Source: Chryseobacterium sp. W4I1 | GTDB lineage: Bacteria; Bacteroidota; Bacteroidia; Flavobacteriales; Weeksellaceae | DNA length: 64,000 nt | Assembly: GCF_030816115.1 (NCBI RefSeq) | Contig: NZ_JAUSXQ010000001.1 | Location: 1,054,001 to 1,118,000, forward strand | Direction of reading: 5' to 3' | Part shown: in pieces, positions 9,796-18,993 of the stretch | Position numbering within the stretch: the first letter of the stretch is position 1 | Layout: each line of letters begins with the position of its first letter | Translations under genes and position numbers: made by a program | The notes under the pieces: model-generated | The model's database searches: none | Told to the model about the DNA's origin: nothing | What the model saw: the letters and a program-made list of their open reading frames with translations, nothing else

Positions 9796-9913
9796 AACCA
9801 TTAAGGAAGTTTAAGAGGTTAAGGTGAATTAAGAAAATCAAATTGATTTAAATATCTGAAGGCAAAGTCAACCTTAACTTTTCTAAATTCCTTAAATAAA
9901 TCTTAATGGTTAA
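9796..9913. repeat. Second, nested inverted repeat upstream of kdgK
   Basis: Outer arms AACCATTAAG (9796-9805) and CTTAATGGTT (9902-9911) enclose inner arms GTTAAGGT (9818-9825) and ACCTTAAC (9871-9878). The same outer words form the terminator-like stem at 35695-35746, and related words occur at 39580-39695. This is therefore a dispersed family, not a one-off. Confidence 0.65.
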
Positions 9914-9961
9914 AAAAATCTGTAATTTTTTCTACTTAAAAAGTCTTTGAGATCTTGGCTG

Positions 9962-10029
9962 AGTGAAACGCCTTTGCAAACTTAAAAACAGTTAGTAGTT
10001 AAAAAAAACTTTGCGCACTTTGCGTTAAA
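9962..10029 (+). repeat. Dispersed repeat, AGTGAAACGCCTTTGC family, copy 1
   Basis: This stretch of about 68 bases starts AGTGAAACGCCTTTGC and ends CTTTGCGTTAAA. Close copies occur at 13558-13616 and 39744-39812. All three are in the same orientation upstream of plus-strand catabolic genes. No protein is encoded. Confidence 0.7.
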
Positions 10030-10074
10030 TAAAAGCAGATCTTTTAAAAACTTAAATGATCATTAATTAAAACA

Positions 10075-11082
10075 ATGAGCAACAAAATAGTCACATTCGG
10101 AGAAGTCATCATGCGACTTTCGCCACCCGGAAACAGAACCATGAAGCAAAGCCACGAAATGGAATTCTTTTTCGGCGGAACAGAGCTTAATGTAGCATCT
10201 TCATTGGCAACAATGGGTTGTGACGTGAGACATATCAGCAGCGTTTCTGATGATTTCGTGGGTGAATCGGCGGTTTCTTTCATCAAAAGTTTCGGAATTG
10301 ACACAACTTTCATCAACAAAAATGAACATCCTTTAGGTTTGTATTTTTTGGAAGTGGGTTCATCAGTTCGCGCCAGCAGAATTGCTTACAACAGATTGAA
10401 CGGTTCTTTTGCAAACATTAAATCTGAACAAATCGACTGGAAAAAAGCGCTTGAAGGCTGCAAATATTTCCACTGGACAGGTATCAGTCCCGGAATTTCA
10501 GAATCGGCTTATGAAAGTTTGAAAGAAGGTTTACAAACAGCTCGTGAATTGGGAATTGAAGTTACATCAGACCCGGCTTACCGCTCCAACCTTTGGAAAT
10601 ATGGCAAAAACGGGAATGAGGTTTTGAAAGAATTGGTTTCATATTCAACGATTTTCATCGGTGGCGTGAATGAAATTAATGAAATTCTCGGAACTCAGTT
10701 TTCATCAGATAAAGATGGTTTCATGGAAGCTTGTAAAGAATTAAAACAACAAATTCCTTCCATTCATAAAATATTTGACAAGATAAGAATCGGTGTTACA
10801 GCAAGTTCTCAGCAAACGCAGGGAAGAGCTTTAGTTGAAGACAATTATTTTGAAACTGAGCTTTTAGAAGTTAACCCTGTGGTTGATAGAATCGGGACGG
10901 GGGATGCTTTTGCAGCAGGTTTGATTTATGGTTTAATCAATTTTGATGACGAAAAAGCATTAAAATTTGCCAACGTAGCCTGCGCCATTAAACACACCAT
11001 TTTAGGTGATATTAATTACAGCAGCGCAGAAGATATTCTGGAAGTGATGAACGGAGATTCAGGAGGAAGAATAAAAAGATAA
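10075..11082 (+). CDS. kdgK: 2-keto-3-deoxygluconate kinase (PfkB family)
   Basis: KdgK phosphorylates KDG to KDPG using ATP. The 335-residue protein has the PfkB/ribokinase fold: an N-terminal FFGGTELNVASSLA sugar-binding segment and the C-terminal anion-hole motif DRIGTGDAFAAGLIYG carrying the catalytic Asp. It follows uxaC after about 390 bases of repeats and precedes kdgA by 165 bases. Its place between the KDG-forming enzymes and the KDPG aldolase makes the substrate clear. Confidence 0.93.
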   Translation: MSNKIVTFGEVIMRLSPPGNRTMKQSHEMEFFFGGTELNVASSLATMGCDVRHISSVSDDFVGESAVSFIKSFGIDTTFINKNEHPLGLYFLEVGSSVRASRIAYNRLNGSFANIKSEQIDWKKALEGCKYFHWTGISPGISESAYESLKEGLQTARELGIEVTSDPAYRSNLWKYGKNGNEVLKELVSYSTIFIGGVNEINEILGTQFSSDKDGFMEACKELKQQIPSIHKIFDKIRIGVTASSQQTQGRALVEDNYFETELLEVNPVVDRIGTGDAFAAGLIYGLINFDDEKALKFANVACAIKHTILGDINYSSAEDILEVMNGDSGGRIKR

Positions 11083-11247
11083 TTTGCTTCTGATGATTGG
11101 CTTTTAGCAACTCGCTTACAGCTAAAACTAGAATATGTGCCCTTTGCGTTAAAAATGAAAGATTAAGATAAAATCTTGAAGGTACAGCATACTAAAGGAT
11201 GGATTAAATTCCATCAAAGATTATTTTCAACAAAATAATTAACTAAA

Positions 11248-11913
11248 ATGACAAAAATTCAATCGGTTACAAATACGATCATCAACCAAGGAGTTTTACC
11301 TCTATATTATAATGCTGATGAGACAGTAACTTTAGAAATATTGAGATCACTTTACAAAGCAGGAATCCGTGCGGTAGAATATACAAGCCGTGGTGAAGCT
11401 GCGTTGAGTAATTTCACGAAGATGGTAGAAATTCGTAACGCAGAAATGCCGGAAATGCTTTTGGGAATCGGAACAATAAAAAATGTACAACAAGCTGAAG
11501 AATATTATAAAGCAGGTGCCGATTTCTTTATCAGTCCGGGTTTTGTGGCGGAAGTTGCAGAATTTTTGATTCCAAAAGATTTGTTATATAGTCCGGGTTG
11601 TATGACGCCGACAGAAATTATCGAAGCTGAAAATTCAGGCGTAACTTTCATTAAATTATTTCCCGGAAATGCTTTAGGAACCGGATTTATGAGCGCTATT
11701 AAAGATGTTTTCCCAAATCTAAAATTCATGCCGACCGGTGGTGTTGATACGACAAAAGAAAGCATTGAAAGCTGGTTCAAAGCCGGTGTTTCTGCCGTAG
11801 GAATGGGGAGCAAATTGGTAAGTAAAGAATTAATGCTTGCTAAAGACTATGCAACGCTAGAAAATGAAACTAAAAAAGTGCTGGAAATTATTCAGACTTT
11901 AAACAATAACTAA
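11248..11913 (+). CDS. kdgA: KDPG aldolase (2-dehydro-3-deoxy-phosphogluconate aldolase)
   Basis: This class I aldolase splits KDPG into pyruvate and glyceraldehyde 3-phosphate, the last step of the uronate pathway. It has 221 residues and a TIM barrel. The Schiff-base lysine is Lys136 in FIKLFPG, with EYTSRGEAAL and the phosphate-binding PTGGVDTTKE also visible. It is 15 bases before the transporter gene, so the two are co-transcribed. It could also be called eda. Confidence 0.95.
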   Translation: MTKIQSVTNTIINQGVLPLYYNADETVTLEILRSLYKAGIRAVEYTSRGEAALSNFTKMVEIRNAEMPEMLLGIGTIKNVQQAEEYYKAGADFFISPGFVAEVAEFLIPKDLLYSPGCMTPTEIIEAENSGVTFIKLFPGNALGTGFMSAIKDVFPNLKFMPTGGVDTTKESIESWFKAGVSAVGMGSKLVSKELMLAKDYATLENETKKVLEIIQTLNNN

Positions 11914-11928
11914 ATTCTGAATAGTAAT

Positions 11929-13458
11929 ATGAGTTCAGTTAAATCTCTTAAACCGACTACCTACAGATGGACGATATGTCTTCTGTTATTTCTCGCTACT
12001 ACGATCAATTATTTGGATCGTCAGGTGTTGTCATTAACGTGGAAAGACTTTATCGCACCAGAATTTCACTGGAATAACAACGATTACGGAAACATCACTG
12101 CATTGTTTTCTATATTTTATGCGGTAGGAATGCTTTTCGCAGGAAAGTTTGTGGATTGGATGGATACTAAAAAAGGTTTCCTTTGGGCAATCGGGATTTG
12201 GTCTGTTGGTGCGGTTTTACATGCATTCTGCGGAATTGCCACATCAGGGATTCTTACCGGAAACTGGTTAGCTGGCTTTCATGGTTCAAAAGAATTTATT
12301 TCTACTGTTTCCAATACATCTGCCATCATCAGTACGAGTGTTACGCTGTTCATTTTTGCACGTTTCGTATTGGCAATTGGTGAAGCAGGAAATTTCCCGG
12401 CAGCTATTAAAACTACGGCGGAATATTTCCCTAAAAAAGACAGAGCATTTTCTACAAGTATCTGGAATGCAGGAGCAACAGTTGGAGCTTTGGCAGCACC
12501 ACTTACTATCCCTTTTATTGCAAAATCAATGGGTTGGGAATGGGCATTTATCATTATTGGTGCTTTAGGATTTGTATGGATGGGACTTTGGGTATTTGTT
12601 TACAAAAAACCACATTTACATAAGAGAGTTAACGAACATGAATTAACCTATATCAATCAGGATCAGGACGATCTTCCCAATGAAGACACTTCTGTTCCTG
12701 AAAAAGTATTTACATTCAAAGAATGTTTCAGCTACAGACAGACTTGGGCGTTTGCGTTTGGGAAATTCATGACAGACGGAGTTTGGTGGTTCTTTTTATT
12801 CTGGACACCTGCTTATTTAAGTTCGGTTTACAAAATGGATTCCACGCAAAGTGCATTACCATTATTCGTCCTTTATATGATCACTTTATTGTCGATTATC
12901 GGCGGCTGGCTTCCAAAATATTTCGTTGAAAAAAGAGGAATGAACGCCTATACAGGAAGAATGAAAGCGATGTTAATTTTTGCATTTTTCCCTTTATTAG
13001 CACTTTTAGCACAGCCTTTAGGAAAGATTACGTATTGGATTCCTGTATTAATTATCGGGATTGCAGGAGCAGCACATCAGGCTTGGTCGGCAAATATTTT
13101 CTCGACGGTTGGCGATATGTTTCCTAAAAAAGCGATTGCAACGATCACTGGAATTGGCGGAATGGCAGGAGGAATCGGATCATTTTTAATCAATAAATCT
13201 TCTGGCTTATTGTTTGATCATGCTCATAAAGCATGGACAACGGTTGACGGAATTCCATTGTTGGAAAAATATCCGCAATATATCAACGAACGTCTGCCGG
13301 AAGGTTTTTTTGAACAATTAGAAAAATCAGGAGCCGTAATTTCAGACGGAATCGATAAAGGGTATATGATTATTTTTTCGATCTGTGCAGTGGCGTATTT
13401 AATTGCATGGACCGTAATGAAAGCATTGGTTCCAAAATATAAAGTGATCAGTAAATAA
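11929..13458 (+). CDS. MFS transporter, ExuT-like hexuronate carrier
   Basis: This inner-membrane major facilitator protein of 509 residues has twelve predicted hydrophobic segments. The first carries NYLDRQVLSL, a signature shared with ExuT and other anion:cation symporters. It probably brings galacturonate, glucuronate or unsaturated uronates from periplasm to cytoplasm. The exact substrate is inferred from its position between kdgA and uxaB. It is somewhat longer than E. coli ExuT because of a loop near residues 105-125 and an extended C-terminal loop. Confidence 0.88.
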   Translation: MSSVKSLKPTTYRWTICLLLFLATTINYLDRQVLSLTWKDFIAPEFHWNNNDYGNITALFSIFYAVGMLFAGKFVDWMDTKKGFLWAIGIWSVGAVLHAFCGIATSGILTGNWLAGFHGSKEFISTVSNTSAIISTSVTLFIFARFVLAIGEAGNFPAAIKTTAEYFPKKDRAFSTSIWNAGATVGALAAPLTIPFIAKSMGWEWAFIIIGALGFVWMGLWVFVYKKPHLHKRVNEHELTYINQDQDDLPNEDTSVPEKVFTFKECFSYRQTWAFAFGKFMTDGVWWFFLFWTPAYLSSVYKMDSTQSALPLFVLYMITLLSIIGGWLPKYFVEKRGMNAYTGRMKAMLIFAFFPLLALLAQPLGKITYWIPVLIIGIAGAAHQAWSANIFSTVGDMFPKKAIATITGIGGMAGGIGSFLINKSSGLLFDHAHKAWTTVDGIPLLEKYPQYINERLPEGFFEQLEKSGAVISDGIDKGYMIIFSICAVAYLIAWTVMKALVPKYKVISK

Positions 13459-13557
13459 TATTAGATAAATAGATCAGTCTAAACCTTCAAGGTTTCAAAA
13501 ATATTGCAGGTTTGATTAAACGAAAATAGATCCAAAGATTTTATAGTAGTCTTAGTT

Positions 13558-13616
13558 AAGTGAAACGCCTTTGCGAACTTAAAAACAGTTAGTAGTCAAA
13601 AAAAACTTTGCGTTAA
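13558..13616 (+). repeat. Dispersed repeat, AGTGAAACGCCTTTGC family, copy 2
   Basis: AAGTGAAACGCCTTTGCG followed by AACTTAAAAACAGTTAGTAG and CTTTGCGTTAAA closely matches copy 1 (9962) and copy 3 (39744). It lies in the 183-base gap between the transporter and uxaB. Just upstream is a small palindrome AAACCTTCAAGGTTT (13479-13493). Confidence 0.7.
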
Positions 13617-13641
13617 AAATAAAATCATCGAGTTAAAAAAG

Positions 13642-15105
13642 ATGGAAAATCAGACAAAACAGAAATTAAATCGTGAATTAATAGGTTTTAAGGAAAAACT
13701 TCCGATCAGAATTGTACAGTTTGGAGGCGGAAATTTCATGAGAGGATTCACAGATTGTGTAATTGATAAATTAAATAAAGAAGCAGGATTTAATGCAGGA
13801 ATTGTAAATGTACAGCCAACTCCGGGCGGTTCGGTTCATAAACTGGAAGAGCAGGATAATTTGTACACTCTTTTCTCAAGAGGAATTAAAAAAAGGGAGA
13901 TCATTGATACAAAACAAGTGATTTCTGCGATTCAAAAATCGATCAATCCTTATACAAATTACGATGAATTCTTAGCATTGGCAAAAGAAGAAGAATTAGA
14001 ATTTATCTTCTCCAATACAACAGAAACGGGAATTGCTTACGATGAATCAGAAAATAATTATGCGGGTGCGCACAAGAATTTTCCTGCGAAACTAACGGTT
14101 TTATTATACGAAAGATTCAAACATTTCAATGGAGCAGAAGATAAAGGATTGAGAATTATTCCTTGTGAACTGATCGAAGACAATGCTTTAGCTTTAAAAG
14201 AAATTATCTTAAAATATGCCCAACTTTGGAATTTAGATTTTAACTTTGTGCAATGGATTGAACATAGTAATTATTTCCACAATACATTGGTAGACAGGAT
14301 CGTTCCGGGTTATCCGAAAGATGATGCAGAAACCTATGAAGATCAGTTAGATTATGAAGATCAAATGATGGTGGTTTCGGAAGTCTTTTTGCTTTTTGTG
14401 ATTGAGGATCTGGCAAATCTAAAAGAAAGAATTCCTTTCGATAAAATTGACGAGCAGATTTTGGTTGTTGATGATATTCAGCCATATCGTTTAAGAAAAG
14501 TGAGAATTTTGAATGGTGGTCATACGTTGATGTTGGCTCCGGCTATTTTATCAGGAAAAGAAACGGTAAAGGAATCTATTGATGATCAGTTTTTAGGTCA
14601 GTTTTTAAGTGAAACAATATTCAATGAAGTAAACCCGACGTTAGGTTTAGATGAAAATGAATTAAAGGATTTTGCTGAAGAAGTTTTCGACCGGTTCAGA
14701 AATCCTTTTATCAAACATTATCAGGCAAGTATTGCACTGTATTTTGTATCTAAATTTAAAGTGAGAATTCTTCCGAGCCTGATAAAATATGTTGAAATTA
14801 ACCAAAAATTACCGCTTAATTTAACCTTTTCATTGGCAAGTTTAATCAGATTCTATCAAGGGAATTTTGGTGAAAAATCTCTTCCGATAAATGATGAAGA
14901 AGCGATTGTTGCTAGATTCAAGGAAATCTGGGTAAACGAAGATTATGAAAAAGTCGCAGAATTGGCGTTAAGCGAAACCACTTTCTGGGACACAGACCTT
15001 ACCAAGGTTATCGGCTTGAAGTCTGCAGTAGCAAAGGCATTGTGGGAAATTGATCACAACGATATCGAAACTGCATATCACAACTTTATACAATTTTATT
15101 CTTAA
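13642..15105 (+). CDS. uxaB: Tagaturonate reductase (altronate oxidoreductase)
   Basis: UxaB reduces tagaturonate to altronate with NADH and belongs to the mannitol dehydrogenase family of long-chain dehydrogenases. The 487 residues start with the nucleotide-binding RIVQFGGGNFMRGFTD segment. The catalytic region includes RKVRILNGGHTLMLAPA, with the family's Lys and the conserved asparagine-histidine. uxaA follows after 3 bases, so the two are translationally close. Regulation is presumably shared with the rest of the uronate operon. Confidence 0.95.
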   Translation: MENQTKQKLNRELIGFKEKLPIRIVQFGGGNFMRGFTDCVIDKLNKEAGFNAGIVNVQPTPGGSVHKLEEQDNLYTLFSRGIKKREIIDTKQVISAIQKSINPYTNYDEFLALAKEEELEFIFSNTTETGIAYDESENNYAGAHKNFPAKLTVLLYERFKHFNGAEDKGLRIIPCELIEDNALALKEIILKYAQLWNLDFNFVQWIEHSNYFHNTLVDRIVPGYPKDDAETYEDQLDYEDQMMVVSEVFLLFVIEDLANLKERIPFDKIDEQILVVDDIQPYRLRKVRILNGGHTLMLAPAILSGKETVKESIDDQFLGQFLSETIFNEVNPTLGLDENELKDFAEEVFDRFRNPFIKHYQASIALYFVSKFKVRILPSLIKYVEINQKLPLNLTFSLASLIRFYQGNFGEKSLPINDEEAIVARFKEIWVNEDYEKVAELALSETTFWDTDLTKVIGLKSAVAKALWEIDHNDIETAYHNFIQFYS

Positions 15106-15108
15106 AAA

Positions 15109-16725
15109 ATGATGCAAAAGAAAGTACTGAAAGTAAATCCCAAAGATAATGTAACAGTGGCATTGGTTGATCTGACGCAGGGAGAAACTGTTACTTTGGA
15201 CGATCTTACGTATGAAATTATAAAAGACACCAAGGCGAAACATAAATTCGTGACCGAAGATCTTGCCATTGGAGACGAGATTATTATGTATGGTGTTTTA
15301 GTCGGGAAAGCGAGTCAGCCGATCCAGAAAGGAGAGGTTATCACGACTGAGAACGTTAAGCATCAAAGCGCAAAAATAGAAGGTAAAACAGAAACAACTT
15401 CATGGACTGTTCCGAATGTTGATAAATGGAAGGATAAGACTTTCATGGGCTATCACAGAGAAGACGGACAGGTCGGAACAGAAAACGTTTGGTTATTTTT
15501 TCCATTGGTTTTTTGTGAAAACAGAAATGTTGAGATTTTAAAAGATGTTTTTGAAAAAGAATTATTGTTCGAAAAAGCGACAAAGCATCAGCTTTTATTA
15601 AGATCGTTAATTAATAATTCGGAAACGGAAACTGCTGTTGAAGAAGATCAGGACTCAAGGGTTTTTAAAAATATTGAAGTTAAATTCATCACGCACCAAG
15701 GCGGTTGTGGCGGTATTCGTCAGGATGCGGAAGCATTGGGAAGGTTATTGGCAGGTTATGTGAATAATCCGAACGTAGCCGGAGCAACGGTTTTGAGTTT
15801 GGGTTGTCAGAATTTACAGGTTCAGATTTTTACAGATGCATTGCAAAAAATAAGTCCGAATAATAAAAAACCGATCATCGTTTACGAACAACAAAAGTCT
15901 GGAACCGTTGATGAAATGCTCAACGGAATCATCAAAGATTCTTACGAAGCCATCAAAAAAGCCAATGAAATTGAAAGAAAGCCGGCGCCAATTTCAAAAT
16001 TGGTTTTAGGATTGGAATGTGGTGGCTCAGACGGTTTTTCAGGAATTTCTGCCAATCCGGTTTTAGGACAATTATCAGATTTAATGGCAGGAATCGGTGG
16101 TTCAACCATCCTTTCAGAATTCCCCGAATTATGCGGAGTAGAGCAGGAATTGGTGAACCGGTGTGTGAACGAAGAAGATGCCGAAAGATTTTTACAGCTA
16201 ATGAAAGATTTTGAAGAATCAGTCGTTGCTGCAGGTTCAGGTTTTGATATGAACCCGTCACCGGGGAATATCAAAGACGGACTGATAACCGATGCCATGA
16301 AGTCTGCAGGAGCGGCTAAAAAAGGCGGTTCATCTCCGATAAATGACGTTCTCGATTTTACAGAATACATCAAAGAACCAGGCTTAAATTTATTATGTAC
16401 CCCCGGAAATGACGTTGAATGTACAACGGCTTTAGTCGGTTCCGGCTCAAACGTAGTTTTATTTACGACAGGTTTGGGAACGCCAACTGGAAATCCGGTT
16501 GTTCCTGTAGTAAAAATTTCGTCAAACACTTCTTTATCAGAAAGAATGCCCGATATCATTGACTTTAACACAGGAGACGTGATTACAGGCGAAAAAACAA
16601 TCGACGAAAAAGCAGAAGAGCTTTTAGAATTTATCATTGAAGTCGCAAGCGGAGAGGTAAAAACAAAAGCCGCAATTTTAAATCAAAACGATTTTATTCC
16701 CTGGAGACGGGGAGTAAGTTTATAA
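15109..16725 (+). CDS. uxaA: Altronate dehydratase
   Basis: UxaA dehydrates D-altronate to KDG, completing the saturated galacturonate route. It is the full-length fused form of 538 residues, with an N-terminal SAF domain (about residues 5-95) and the larger dehydratase domain. Cysteine and glycine motifs HQGGCGGIRQ, SLGCQN and LECGGSDGFSG, probable iron ligands, are visible. Two adjacent ATGs (15109 and 15112) are possible starts. A strong hairpin terminator follows, so it is the last gene of the operon. Confidence 0.95.
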   Translation: MMQKKVLKVNPKDNVTVALVDLTQGETVTLDDLTYEIIKDTKAKHKFVTEDLAIGDEIIMYGVLVGKASQPIQKGEVITTENVKHQSAKIEGKTETTSWTVPNVDKWKDKTFMGYHREDGQVGTENVWLFFPLVFCENRNVEILKDVFEKELLFEKATKHQLLLRSLINNSETETAVEEDQDSRVFKNIEVKFITHQGGCGGIRQDAEALGRLLAGYVNNPNVAGATVLSLGCQNLQVQIFTDALQKISPNNKKPIIVYEQQKSGTVDEMLNGIIKDSYEAIKKANEIERKPAPISKLVLGLECGGSDGFSGISANPVLGQLSDLMAGIGGSTILSEFPELCGVEQELVNRCVNEEDAERFLQLMKDFEESVVAAGSGFDMNPSPGNIKDGLITDAMKSAGAAKKGGSSPINDVLDFTEYIKEPGLNLLCTPGNDVECTTALVGSGSNVVLFTTGLGTPTGNPVVPVVKISSNTSLSERMPDIIDFNTGDVITGEKTIDEKAEELLEFIIEVASGEVKTKAAILNQNDFIPWRRGVSL

Positions 16726-16754
16726 TTGTTTTAATTATATAATTATTAGGGGTT

Positions 16755-16794
16755 GAAAATGCTTTCTACGTTTGTGGAAGGCATTTTCTTTTGG
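16755..16794 (+). terminator. Intrinsic terminator after uxaA
   Basis: GAAAATGCTTTC (16755-16766) pairs with GAAGGCATTTTC (16777-16788) around a 10-nt loop with one G-U pair. TTTTGG follows on the plus strand. This marks the end of the kduI-uxaA operon. Confidence 0.8.
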
Positions 16795-16847
16795 ATAATT
16801 TAATCACAAATGACACAATATTTTTCTCGAATAAACACGAAACAGGA

Positions 16848-16903
16848 TCAATAGGAGCGGACTTTAGTCCGCTTTATAAATAGATTGGCTTTAGCCAAAA
16901 CTT
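16848..16903 (+). repeat. Dispersed double-hairpin repeat (GGGCTTTAGCCC family), copy 1
   Basis: CAATAGGAGCGGACTTTAG begins this element, with a first stem GCGGAC/GTCCGC and a second stem TGGCTTTAGCCA. Copies occur at 25616-25680, 42541-42605 and, inverted, 48180-48244. The first stem shows compensatory changes between copies, as in REP-like elements. Confidence 0.75.
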
Positions 16904-16948
16904 AAGTGTTTAGATGAGTGACAAAGCTATGAGCTATGGTTTTTATAA

Positions 16949-17200
16949 TGACATAGGAAAATGGAGCGTTAAGAAAATTAAAAATTAATCCGTTAAAAAA
17001 TTCCCACTGTTTGAAGCGCGAGACAGATTTTGATACGAAGAACAAATAGCAAATTCGCGTAAGTTTTGGGGATTTTAGGATTAAATTCTAATTTAAGGAT
17101 GTTTCCAAGTCTTGAAATAATATTCGCCGACTTTATGGAGGCAATTTTTGTTTCTTTTGTTTGACTACGTCGAATCTTCGATTTCAAGACAAAAGAAATT
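16949..17200 (+). repeat. Long intergenic repeat (GTTTGAAGCGC family), copy A
   Basis: About 250 bases share with copies at 18374-18575 and 28849-29042 an AGGAAG..AGCGTTAAGAAAATTA start, an AATTC.(C/T).CTGTTTGAAGCGC core, a TCGCG.AAGTTT segment and a TTCTTTTGT/ACAAAAGAA hairpin end. This copy carries about 20 extra bases inside the terminal hairpin loop. It lies immediately 3' of the lacI gene. It is non-coding. Confidence 0.72.
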
Positions 17201-17212
17201 TAATAAAACAAG

Positions 17213-18241
17213 CTACTTCCTTTTCGAAGATTTCCTGATATAAAGCTGCGGCGCCAACACCACTTTTTTCTCGATAGAAACCCCGGAACCATTTTCCTTC
17301 ACACTATCAATAAAAACCTGCCCCGCCATTTTCCCCATGATAACGGGAGTCTGATCCACAGAACTCATTGGAAGCTCCATAAATTGGGTAAAAGGTTCGT
17401 TGGAAAATCCAATAACTGCTACTTCCTGAGGTATTTTAATCTTACGCTTTTTTAATTCCTGGCAAGCGCCCAACGCTGCAAAATCACTTGATGAGAAAAT
17501 AGCATCGGGAACCGATTTTCCATCCCAAAGTTTTTTAACCGCATCAATTCCCTCATCAATTGAACTTCCGGTTGTGATGATGTTTTCCTCTTTTATACTT
17601 AAATTATGATCAATTAAAGCCTGTTTGTAACCATTCAGACGATTCTGATAAATTTCAAGATTTAAATCACCGGAAAAATGGCAGATATTTTTATAACCTT
17701 CGTTAATCAGGTGTTCCGTCGCCATGTAACCGCCACGATAATCGTCGATGGTCACTGTACTGATTCCTGAAATGTCTTTTTTACGGTCAAAAAATATAAT
17801 GGGAGTGTTGGTTGTGTCCAAAATACTTTGGATATGATCGGTATCAAGAGTTGTCTTGGAAACCGACATGAAAATCCCGTCAACCTGGGCGTTAAGCAGC
17901 GTGTTTAGATGCCTTTTTTCAATATTCACATCCTCATGACTCTGGCAGATAATCACATGATAACCATGGGGAGAAAGCTCTTCCTCAATTCCCCGGATCA
18001 CCGATGAAAAGAAATTGGTATTGATGTAAGGAACGATGATTCCTACGTTTTTGGTTTCCCCGCTTTTCAGAGCTTTGGCAAGATTATTTTGCTTGTAATT
18101 CATTTCTTTGGCCGTTTTCCTGACCAAATCTTTCGTTGCCACGCTTATTCTCGGATGATCGTTCAATGCTCTGGAAACAGTTGCCACACTTACGTTTAGC
18201 TTCTTTGAGATGTCATATATTGTGGCATTTTTTTTATTCAT
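17213..18241 (-). CDS. LacI-family transcriptional regulator of pectin/uronate genes
   Basis: This is a DNA-binding sugar-responsive repressor of 342 residues from the ATG at 18241. An in-frame ATG at 18283 would add 14 residues, but LacI proteins normally begin a few residues before the helix-turn-helix, so the shorter start is preferred. The N-terminus reads ATIYDISKKLNVSVATVSRA, the LacI helix-turn-helix with its hinge helix, followed by VGIIVPYINTNFF and a periplasmic-binding-like effector domain to the end. It probably binds the GCAATCGATTGC palindromes before susC, kduI, the GH28 cluster, rhaT and the SnoaL gene. The effector may be KDG or a related intermediate; both points are inferences. 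Confidence 0.92.
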   Translation of the reverse strand: MNKKNATIYDISKKLNVSVATVSRALNDHPRISVATKDLVRKTAKEMNYKQNNLAKALKSGETKNVGIIVPYINTNFFSSVIRGIEEELSPHGYHVIICQSHEDVNIEKRHLNTLLNAQVDGIFMSVSKTTLDTDHIQSILDTTNTPIIFFDRKKDISGISTVTIDDYRGGYMATEHLINEGYKNICHFSGDLNLEIYQNRLNGYKQALIDHNLSIKEENIITTGSSIDEGIDAVKKLWDGKSVPDAIFSSSDFAALGACQELKKRKIKIPQEVAVIGFSNEPFTQFMELPMSSVDQTPVIMGKMAGQVFIDSVKENGSGVSIEKKVVLAPQLYIRKSSKRK

Positions 18242-18373
18242 ACATGCTTTTTCTGTAAGTTTTCCGTATATCCAAAATGACATACATTATTGACGTAAAT
18301 TTAATCAAATTATGTCTATCAAAAAGGAAATATTATGTATTTATACTTAAAATAAAATTAAAGATTATTTCAA

Positions 18374-18575
18374 TCGGCTTAGGAAGCAAAAGCATTAAAA
18401 ATAATAATTCTGAGGACGTTAAAAAATTCTGCTGTTTGAAGCGCAGGAAAAATAGTGGATCGAAAGAATAGCAGTAAATCCGCACATTTTTAAGTTTTTT
18501 TAGAGAAATAGTATTCATTTTTACCCGAAAATTCCAGTCTGAACTTCGTATCTTTTTTTGTTAAGACAAAAGATA
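18374..18575 (+). repeat. Long intergenic repeat (GTTTGAAGCGC family), copy B
   Basis: This matches copies A and C from CGGCTTAGGAAGCAAAAGC through CTGCTGTTTGAAGCGC to a degenerate AAGACAAAAGA end. It has the same orientation as copy A, so the lacI gene sits between direct repeats. It is non-coding. Confidence 0.65.
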
Positions 18576-18696
18576 ATTAATAAAACTATTTTCTTCAAAG
18601 ACTTCTAAATATAAAACTGAAGCTAAAAACCAGCCAATTTCGAAGATTTATAATCCGTGATTTTAACTAAAAACAGCTTTGATTATCTAATATTGA

Positions 18697-18708
18697 GCAA
18701 ACGATTGC
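18697..18708. promoter_or_regulatory. LacI-type operator between lacI and the RG-I enzyme cluster
   Basis: GCAAACGATTGC matches the palindrome at 11 of 12 positions. It is 285 bases before the GH28 start and about 455 bases before the lacI start, so it could serve either divergent unit. The rest of this 750-base gap is repeat copy B plus AT-rich sequence, with GCAGGATA at 18784-18791 and a TTTACAGTAAA palindrome at 18974-18984. Confidence 0.7.
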
Positions 18709-18993
18709 ACAAAAGGATAATTAATTTAATTTTGAAGAGAATTCAATCGGGAACAAAAATCGCAAATTAATCAACATGAAAGAGCAGGATACCGTCAAGT
18801 CCTAAAATGTATACTTTTATGAAAATGAAACGAAATAATAATTTCATTATACAGTTGAAAGTTATTTGCTGATTTTTCATAAAAAAGATTGAATAAATTT
18901 TATTTAAAATGATATTCCTTTATTTTGTCATTCTTTTTTGAAATACTTAATTATTAATTAATAAAAATCAGGATTTACAGTAAAAAATAAATT

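Noticed and set aside
9686-10074. A CRISPR-like array, because of repeated short words
   Set aside because: The repeats are inverted and nested, not regularly spaced direct repeats with unique spacers, and no cas genes are present.
11259-11270. TCAATCGGTTAC at the start of kdgA as an operator
   Set aside because: It has two mismatches to the palindrome, lies within codons 4-8 and is inside an operon that already has an operator before kduI.
15942-16637. A 231-codon open frame on the minus strand inside uxaA
   Set aside because: It is the antisense shadow of uxaA, has low-complexity composition and no signal of its own; uxaA is intact and strongly conserved.
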